This document shows positions 13,278 through 18,449 of a DNA stretch of 18,449 nt, piece by piece (positions within the stretch are counted from its first letter, which is position 1; each line of letters starts with the position of its first letter). Under the pieces are notes generated by a model. The model was not told where the DNA came from. It saw only the letters and a program-made list of their open reading frames with translations, and did not search any database. Source of the stretch: Candidatus Altarchaeales archaeon. GTDB taxonomy: Archaea; Altiarchaeota; Altiarchaeia; IMC4; SCGC-AAA252-I15. A program made the position numbers and the translations under genes. The stretch spans positions 1 to 18,449 of the forward strand of contig VGJA01000002.1 of assembly GCA_016867655.1 (NCBI GenBank). The letters run 5' to 3'.

Positions 13278-13976
13278 ATGGACCTAGGTAATCCACTCGC
13301 CAAAAGTATTGCAGGCGAAATTGCCATATCAAGCCACCCATCAGTAATAATGAAAAAATGGCGGGAGATATTCAGGCTAAGCCAGAGCGAGCTGGCCAAT
13401 GCCATGGACGTGTCCCCCTCAGTGATATCAGACTACGAATCAGGCAGGCGGAAGTCGCCCGGAACCCACTTCATCAAAAAGATGGTGGAATCCCTGATAG
13501 AAGTGGATGAAAAACACGGCGGCGAAATAGCAAGAAGGTTCACATTAGACACACAGTCAGAGGCAATATTAAACCTGAGGGAATTTACAAACCCAATAAC
13601 GGCTTCAAGGCTGCTGACGGAGATAGACGGCCAAATAGTCAACGGAAGAAAAGCAAGAGACATCACAGTAAAGGGATACACTGTGATAGACAGCATCAAG
13701 GCCATTGTGGAGTTGTCTGAGGAAAAGCTGAAGGAACTTTACGGTTCCACAACCGAACGCGCCTTGATTTTCACGAAAGTCCACACTGGAAGATCACCGT
13801 TGATTGCGATAAAGGTTACGAAGCCAAAACCCAATTTGGTCGTACTGCACGGCTTGAAGCCGAACAAGGTGGACAAGCTTGCAGTCAGAATCGCAGATTC
13901 CGAGCAGATACCGCTAGCGGTCTCGGCAATAAAAAGCGAGGAAAAACTAATAGAATGTTTGAGTAGGATAAGATGA
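13278..13976 (+). CDS. Xre-family HTH regulator of the HMG-CoA synthesis operon
   Basis: Probable transcription factor of 232 residues. Residues 27-60 ([20 protein letters not shown], then [12 protein letters not shown]) form a Cro/Xre helix-turn-helix. The rest (about 90-232) is a domain with alternating strands and helices, including [20 protein letters not shown] and VVLHGLKP, whose ligand I cannot identify. It overlaps the HMG-CoA synthase start by four bases (ATGA), so the two are translationally coupled. A gene of this type placed before HMG-CoA synthase is a known arrangement in archaea, and feedback control of mevalonate pathway genes is a reasonable inference. A dyad at 13206-13217 before its promoter could be its own operator. 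Confidence 0.85.
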   Translation: MDLGNPLAKSIAGEIAISSHPSVIMKKWREIFRLSQSELANAMDVSPSVISDYESGRRKSPGTHFIKKMVESLIEVDEKHGGEIARRFTLDTQSEAILNLREFTNPITASRLLTEIDGQIVNGRKARDITVKGYTVIDSIKAIVELSEEKLKELYGSTTERALIFTKVHTGRSPLIAIKVTKPKPNLVVLHGLKPNKVDKLAVRIADSEQIPLAVSAIKSEEKLIECLSRIR

Positions 13977-15028
13977 CGACAGTGGGAATAGTCTCATACG
14001 GAGCATATATACCAAGATACCGGATTAGGGTGGGGGAGATTGCCAGAGTCTGGAATGACGATGGCGAGAAGGTCAGCAGGGGCCTGGGGGTTTATGAGAA
14101 AAGCGTTCCGGCCATGGACGAGGATACTGTAACAATAAGCGTTGAGGCTGCTAGAACCGCGTTGGAGAACGCTGGCATAAACCCGCAGGACATTGGAGCA
14201 GTCTATGTTGGAAGCGAATCCCATCCCTATGCCGTGAAGCCTTCTGCCACAATCGTGGCTGAAGCCATTTACGCGACTCCGGATTTGACTGCCGCAGACT
14301 TGGAGTTCGCATGCAAAGCCGGAACCGCTGGAATACAGATGTGCATGGGCCTGGTCAAGGCAGGCTACATAAAGTATGGTCTGGCTATCGGCGCAGACAC
14401 TTCACAGGGAAAGCCGGGAGACGCTTTGGAGTATACTGCAAGCGCCGGAGGAGCAGCTTACATAATTGGCAGAGACAAGTTGATTGCTGAAATCAAGGAC
14501 ACTTATTCTTTCACGACAGACACCCCGGACTTCTGGAGGAGGGAAGGCCAGGAGTACCCGGAACACGGCCAGCGTTTCACAGGCGAACCTGCTTACTTCA
14601 GACATGTGGTCAGCGCGTCAAAGAAGATTATGGAGAGAAACAAGCTGAAGCCTGAGGACTTCGACCATGTTGTGTTCCACCAGCCGAACGGCAAGTTTCC
14701 AAAGATTGCGGCCAAAAAGCTTGGGTTCAGCGACGACCAGCTTAACACTGGACTGCTGACGCCTTTGATTGGGAACACCTATTCCGGCTCAAGTCCATTG
14801 GGGCTTGCAGCGGTCTTGGATGAAGCTAAGGCAAACCAGCTGATACTGCTGACGTCTTATGGAAGCGGGGCTGGAAGCGACTCGTTCATAATAAAGACGA
14901 CCAAGGGTATAGAGAAGAGGAAGAATGTAAGGCCGGTGAGACAGTTAGTCAACCGCAAGGAGTACATAGACTACGCTATTTACGCTAAATTCAAGGGCAA
15001 GATAAAGGGGGTTGCTTTGGAGAGGTAG
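13973..15028 (+). CDS. Hydroxymethylglutaryl-CoA synthase
   Basis: Condenses acetyl-CoA with acetoacetyl-CoA to HMG-CoA, the committed precursor of mevalonate and archaeal isoprenoid lipids. The 351-residue length is the usual archaeal size. The catalytic triad of the family is visible: Glu82 in [12 protein letters not shown], Cys114 in [10 protein letters not shown], and His236 in [28 protein letters not shown] and [13 protein letters not shown] are further conserved segments of the thiolase-fold superfamily. Start ATG at 13973 overlaps the end of the HTH gene. The thiolase gene begins six bases after its stop. In methanogens this enzyme forms a complex with the thiolase and a DUF35 protein, which channels acetoacetyl-CoA. 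The same gene order here suggests the same complex. Confidence 0.96.
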   Translation: MTTVGIVSYGAYIPRYRIRVGEIARVWNDDGEKVSRGLGVYEKSVPAMDEDTVTISVEAARTALENAGINPQDIGAVYVGSESHPYAVKPSATIVAEAIYATPDLTAADLEFACKAGTAGIQMCMGLVKAGYIKYGLAIGADTSQGKPGDALEYTASAGGAAYIIGRDKLIAEIKDTYSFTTDTPDFWRREGQEYPEHGQRFTGEPAYFRHVVSASKKIMERNKLKPEDFDHVVFHQPNGKFPKIAAKKLGFSDDQLNTGLLTPLIGNTYSGSSPLGLAAVLDEAKANQLILLTSYGSGAGSDSFIIKTTKGIEKRKNVRPVRQLVNRKEYIDYAIYAKFKGKIKGVALER

Positions 15029-15034
15029 AGGAGA

Positions 15035-16201
15035 ATGGCAAGAGATGTCGCAGTCATTGGAGTTGGAATGACAAAGTTTGGGGAATTCTGGGATAGAGGG
15101 TATAGGAGCCTCATAACCGAAGCTGGCTCCAAGGCCATTATAGACGCGCGGATAGACGGCAAGGACATTGACGCGGTCTATGTCGGCTCTATGAGCCCAG
15201 GAAGATTGATTGGACAGGAGCATGTGGGTGCTTTGGTTGCAGACTATGCGGGGTTGGTGGGAGTGCCCGCGGCAAGAGTTGAGGCTGCGTGCTCTTCAGG
15301 CGGCCTTGCCTTACACCAAGCTTATTTGGCGATAAAGTCTGGCTTGTATGACATTGTCGTGGTCGGCGGAGTGGAGAAGATGACTGACGTCAGCACAGAA
15401 CACGCAACTGTGGCTTTGGCCGGGGCAGCTGACCAGGAGTGGGAGGCATTCCACGGGATAACCTTCCCGGGCTTGTATGCACTGATGGCGCGAAGGCATA
15501 TGATGGACTATGGGACCACTGAAGAGCAGATTAGCTTGATTTCAGTGAAGAATCATGCCAATGGCAAACTGAACCCCTATGCTCAGTATCAGTATGACGT
15601 AACTCTTGAGGATGTCATGAAGTCCAGCATGGTTGCAGATCCCTTGAGGTTGATGCACTGCAGCCCGATTACGGACGGTGCTGCGACAGTGGTTCTCGCA
15701 AGCGGCGAGAAGGCTAAGAAAGTTTGCGAAAACCCAATTTGGATTAAGGGCTCTGCTTTGGCAACAGACACTCTTTCACTGCACGGGAGGAAGAGCATCA
15801 CCAAAGTGGAAGCGTCGGCAATGGCTGGAAAGAAGGCCTATCAGATGGCCAAAGTAAAGCCAAGTAAAATAGATTTCGCTGAAGTGCATGACTGTTTTGC
15901 AATAGCTGAGATACTTGCCATAGAATCACTGGGCTTCTGCAAGATTGGAAAAGGTGGGGAGATGGTTGAGAACGGAGAAACGTGGATAGACAGCAGAATT
16001 CCGATTAACACGAGCGGCGGCTTGAAGGCGAAAGGCCACCCTGTAGGAGCCACTGGAATAGCGCAGGCTATTGAGGCAACATGGCAGCTTCGCGGCCAGG
16101 CTGACAAACGCCAAGTAAAAGGCGCGAAAACTGGCTTGACGCAGAATGTCGGCGGCTCTGGCGCGACATGCACAGTACACATATTCAGCGAGGAAAAATG
16201 A
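15035..16201 (+). CDS. Acetoacetyl-CoA thiolase (archaeal acetyl-CoA C-acetyltransferase)
   Basis: Condenses two acetyl-CoA to acetoacetyl-CoA, which is passed to HMG-CoA synthase. The 388-residue protein has the thiolase fold: the nucleophile Cys86 in RVEAACSSGGLAL, His285 in EVHDCFAIAEI, His335 in KAKGHPVGATG, and the C-terminal NVGGSGATCTVHIF with Cys379. This is the SCP-x-like archaeal thiolase subgroup that pairs with HMG-CoA synthase. A Shine-Dalgarno (AGAGGAGA) directly precedes the ATG. Its stop overlaps the DUF35 start (ATGA), indicating coupled translation. The thermodynamically poor thiolase step is thought to be helped by direct transfer inside the thiolase/HMGS/DUF35 complex, and the arrangement here agrees. 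Confidence 0.95.
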   Translation: MARDVAVIGVGMTKFGEFWDRGYRSLITEAGSKAIIDARIDGKDIDAVYVGSMSPGRLIGQEHVGALVADYAGLVGVPAARVEAACSSGGLALHQAYLAIKSGLYDIVVVGGVEKMTDVSTEHATVALAGAADQEWEAFHGITFPGLYALMARRHMMDYGTTEEQISLISVKNHANGKLNPYAQYQYDVTLEDVMKSSMVADPLRLMHCSPITDGAATVVLASGEKAKKVCENPIWIKGSALATDTLSLHGRKSITKVEASAMAGKKAYQMAKVKPSKIDFAEVHDCFAIAEILAIESLGFCKIGKGGEMVENGETWIDSRIPINTSGGLKAKGHPVGATGIAQAIEATWQLRGQADKRQVKGAKTGLTQNVGGSGATCTVHIFSEEK

Positions 16202-16611
16202 GCAAACGTATTCCACTGCACTGGAGGTTGATACCGCATAGATACAGGCTTTTGGGCAGCGAATGCAAGCGCTGCAGGGAAAAGTTTTTCCCAAAGAGGA
16301 CGGTGTGTCCGAACTGCAGGCGTCGGGGCCAGATTGAGGAGGTAGGATTCTCAGGCAAGGGGGAGATTTACTCTTATACTATAATACACGTGCCTTCAAG
16401 AGGCTTTGAATTCCTGAAACCCTATGTCATGGCTCTTGTGAAACTGACTGAAGGCCCGCTAGTGACATCGCAGATAGTAGACTGCGACCCTGAGGAAGTT
16501 GACGTTGGGCAGAAAGTCATGCTAACTTTCAGGAAGATTTCAGTGGACGGAAGCAGTGGGATAATACGCTATGGCTATAAGTTCAAGCCCAAGACTAGTC
16601 TTTCCTTATGA
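16198..16611 (+). CDS. DUF35 OB-fold/zinc-ribbon scaffold protein of the thiolase-HMGS complex
   Basis: Small protein of 137 residues from the ATG at 16198, which overlaps the thiolase stop. The upstream ATG at 16168 would lie inside the thiolase and is unlikely. The N-terminal zinc ribbon has C23-x2-C26 and C37-x2-C40 (SECKRCREKF, TVCPNCRRRG), followed by an OB-fold (GKGEIYSYTIIHVPSRGFEF, YVMALVKLTEGPLVTSQIVD). In methanogens this family member bridges thiolase and HMG-CoA synthase and shares their CoA site. Gene order and overlap support that role. It ends the operon and is convergent with secD, with 39 bases between them and no obvious terminator hairpin. Confidence 0.93.
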   Translation: MSKRIPLHWRLIPHRYRLLGSECKRCREKFFPKRTVCPNCRRRGQIEEVGFSGKGEIYSYTIIHVPSRGFEFLKPYVMALVKLTEGPLVTSQIVDCDPEEVDVGQKVMLTFRKISVDGSSGIIRYGYKFKPKTSLSL

Positions 16612-16650
16612 CGGAGATGCCGACTGAAACTGCAAGTCTGATTTAAGGAA

Positions 16651-18243
16651 CTATTCCTTCCCCCTCAAGACGTATTCTATAACCCTTGCGTAGCCTGGTC
16701 TTGTTATTATTATTCCCACCAACACGCCCATTATTGTGGTGAATGCAAAACCCTTCAGCATTCCAGCGCCTATGCTCAAAATCGGAAGCATGGCAGCTAT
16801 TATGGTTGCAGCCGCCAGGAATATTATGGAAAACGCCTTTCTCACCTGCTCGCCAAGGCTGAAGAATTTTTTGGCTTCCCTTCTGCCTGAAATAAGCTCA
16901 TCTGTCAGTATTATCTGGTCGTTCACCCCAGTGCCTACTGCAGCTATTATTCCAGCCATCGACGGCAGATCAATGTCCCAGTTTATCAAAGCTGCAAGAC
17001 CAAGAACGATTGAAACCTCACTAAGGTCTGTCAGCATTATCGGAACAGAAATCTTCCAGTTCCTGTATCTTAGGAATATCAGAAGACCCACAGTCAAAAG
17101 AGCTACCAAACCGGTCAAAGCGCTGTATTTCAGAAACTTCACACCAAGAGTTGGCGGCGTCGTGGACTCTGAAACCACGTTTAGCTTCACAGGAAGGTTT
17201 CCAGAAGTCAACAACACTTGCATTCTTTTGACGTCTTCCTTAGCCTCCTCCACAGTCCTGCCATAGCCGGTTATCACATTCTCATACTGGCATTCTCCTT
17301 TAGGGTCAAAAGCCAATCTAGGAGAATTCTCCAAACCAATCATCTCGGTAATCCAACTATCGTAAGAAATGTTAACCTGCGACGTTCTAATAGTCTTCAA
17401 GCCGTTTTCCTCAAGAAGGTTTCTAAACAAATCAGACATCTCATCCTCACTGCCAGCAAGATAGACTGTGCTAAACCCAAACCTGCTTAGATTCAGCAGC
17501 TCGTTGAGCGTCTTGTTCTCATCCATCTTCCAGTATACAACAACAGGTATCACAGAACGGTTGGTTATGACATCAATTATGCTTCCGCCATAATAGAGGC
17601 TGTCGCTGCTGGAGGTTGAGCTCAAATTGCGCAGTATCGAATACTTTCCTTCAGTAAACACTATTGTCGTATTTTTAGGCCGGTCTATGAACAAATCCAC
17701 CGGACGGTTTATTTTTCCAGCCCCAACCTGGCCGAAACGGCACGCTCCTGTCGGACTGTTCTTAACCCCAACAGTCCACCTGAATCCATCAGACATTTTT
17801 TCAATCCACATGCCGCTGGGACTTAAGTCAGCGCTCAACTCGTCGCCCTCCATCGCCAAAGCGCCGTCAATCCTCATCTCAAAATGCGCCTGCTGCTTTA
17901 GTATTTCCTCTATCCTAGCGGTCTCAGCCCTGGAAGCGCCGGCAATCTGTATCAAAATATATTGGTCCCCCCAAGGTCTCACCGGAATCTCCTTCAAACC
18001 AAGAGAATTCAACCTATTCTCGAGAATGGTTTTTTCAAGAGACATTATGTAGGAATCCACCGCACTCTCAAGCCTAAGCTGTATCTCAACCCCACCAGCA
18101 AAATCCAGACCATAATCAATGCCATTACCCAAACCAACTGGCTTGCCCTTGTTCACAGGAAAAACATTGAAAATCAGAAGCCACGCTATGAACACCGAAA
18201 CAATCCAAAGCAAAACCTGCCATCTTCTTAACAATGGGTGCAT
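16651..18243 (-). CDS. secD: Protein-export membrane protein SecD
   Basis: Accessory subunit of the Sec translocon, an RND-type membrane protein that works with SecF in archaeal protein export. The 530-residue protein has an N-terminal membrane segment (about 8-28), the family motif GIDYGLDFAGGVEIQL shortly after it, a large external domain (about 55-360), and a C-terminal block of five membrane segments from residue 372. The conserved GTGVNDQIILTDE (437-449) with D442 is the archaeal version of the SecD TM4 motif. The external domain has four cysteines or fewer, so no clear disulfide pattern is evident. A strong Shine-Dalgarno, GGGGGGAG, precedes the ATG. SecF lies just upstream on the same strand (42-base gap), the usual archaeal secF-secD order. 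Confidence 0.95.
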   Translation of the reverse strand: MHPLLRRWQVLLWIVSVFIAWLLIFNVFPVNKGKPVGLGNGIDYGLDFAGGVEIQLRLESAVDSYIMSLEKTILENRLNSLGLKEIPVRPWGDQYILIQIAGASRAETARIEEILKQQAHFEMRIDGALAMEGDELSADLSPSGMWIEKMSDGFRWTVGVKNSPTGACRFGQVGAGKINRPVDLFIDRPKNTTIVFTEGKYSILRNLSSTSSSDSLYYGGSIIDVITNRSVIPVVVYWKMDENKTLNELLNLSRFGFSTVYLAGSEDEMSDLFRNLLEENGLKTIRTSQVNISYDSWITEMIGLENSPRLAFDPKGECQYENVITGYGRTVEEAKEDVKRMQVLLTSGNLPVKLNVVSESTTPPTLGVKFLKYSALTGLVALLTVGLLIFLRYRNWKISVPIMLTDLSEVSIVLGLAALINWDIDLPSMAGIIAAVGTGVNDQIILTDELISGRREAKKFFSLGEQVRKAFSIIFLAAATIIAAMLPILSIGAGMLKGFAFTTIMGVLVGIIITRPGYARVIEYVLRGKE

Positions 18244-18285
18244 GTCTCCCCCCAGTTTTATTCTTACTATATTCCCCTCTTTAAT

Positions 18286-18449
18286 CTACTCCTTGAATAT
18301 GCTGAATTTGAACAACTTCCTTTGGGGCGCTCTTGGGCGCGATAGATACCATTTGAGCATTCCGGCGTTAGTCCACCATGTGCTGAAGACATCCCCCACC
18401 AAGCCAAACACCAAAACCGTTGCAATACTCTTCAGCGTCGGTATCTGAA
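18286..18449 (-). CDS. secF: Protein-export membrane protein SecF (C-terminal part only)
   Basis: The last 53 codons of a gene that enters from the window edge. The frame reads LKSIATVLVFGLVGDVFSTW, then WTNAGMLKWYLSRPR, then a basic tail ending FKFSIFKE and a TAG stop at 18288-18286. The final membrane helix with GLVGDVFSTWWTNAGMLKWYL is typical for archaeal SecF. The position directly before secD supports this. The 42-base gap to secD contains a good ribosome binding site, so the two form one operon. Confidence 0.88.
   Translation of the reverse strand, partial: QIPTLKSIATVLVFGLVGDVFSTWWTNAGMLKWYLSRPRAPQRKLFKFSIFKE

Noticed and set aside
16168..16611. Longer DUF35 protein starting at 16168
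   Set aside because: The first ten codons lie inside the thiolase coding end. The ATG at 16198, overlapping the thiolase stop, matches the usual N-terminus and coupling.

Overview
The window is archaeal and gene-dense. Evidence includes archaeal or eukaryote-type proteins (ribosomal S17e and L40e, an MCM helicase, the SecF-SecD pair, a presenilin-type membrane protease, an archaeal HMG-CoA synthase/thiolase/DUF35 trio), two tRNA genes with introns at position 37/38, and TATA-like boxes combined with Shine-Dalgarno sites and GTG/TTG starts. I cannot fix the lineage. A DPANN-type or other uncultivated archaeon is plausible, but that is inference.

Layout. At 1-254 a partial ribbon-helix-helix-like gene (minus) diverges from RNase Z (plus, 255-1172). 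A three-gene minus-strand cluster at 1187-3269 encodes two divergent JAMM/MPN-like proteins on either side of a SAM methyltransferase. At 3325-3500 there is a tRNA-Pro(UGG) with a 103-nt hairpin-rich intron, followed by two further copies of its 3' half, each carrying a 44-nt insert at the same place in the T-loop (3586-3738). Next come SppA and ribosomal S17e (plus, 3797-4901).

A minus-strand group at 4971-6352 encodes L40e, a membrane-anchored OB-fold protein and a Cas4-like Fe-S nuclease. It diverges from a membrane-anchored FKBP/SlyD-type prolyl isomerase (6420-7271) and an unrecognised charged protein (7337-8368). Convergent with these are an intron-containing initiator tRNA-Met, a presenilin-like protease and an MCM helicase interrupted by a 523-residue LAGLIDADG intein, all on the minus strand (8391-13020).

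A plus-strand operon at 13278-16611 encodes an HTH regulator, HMG-CoA synthase, acetoacetyl-CoA thiolase and the DUF35 scaffold, which together supply HMG-CoA to the mevalonate (isoprenoid lipid) pathway. SecD and the tail of SecF (minus) close the window.

Most of the window is core archaeal biology: tRNA maturation, translation, replication, protein export and membrane proteolysis, and lipid precursor synthesis. The parts most likely to hold something undescribed are the tRNA-Pro locus with its tandem T-loop-interrupted 3' halves, and the JAMM-methyltransferase-JAMM cluster. The membrane OB-fold/Cas4-like pair and the unrecognised 343-residue protein come next. No CRISPR array, insertion sequence or rRNA gene is visible.
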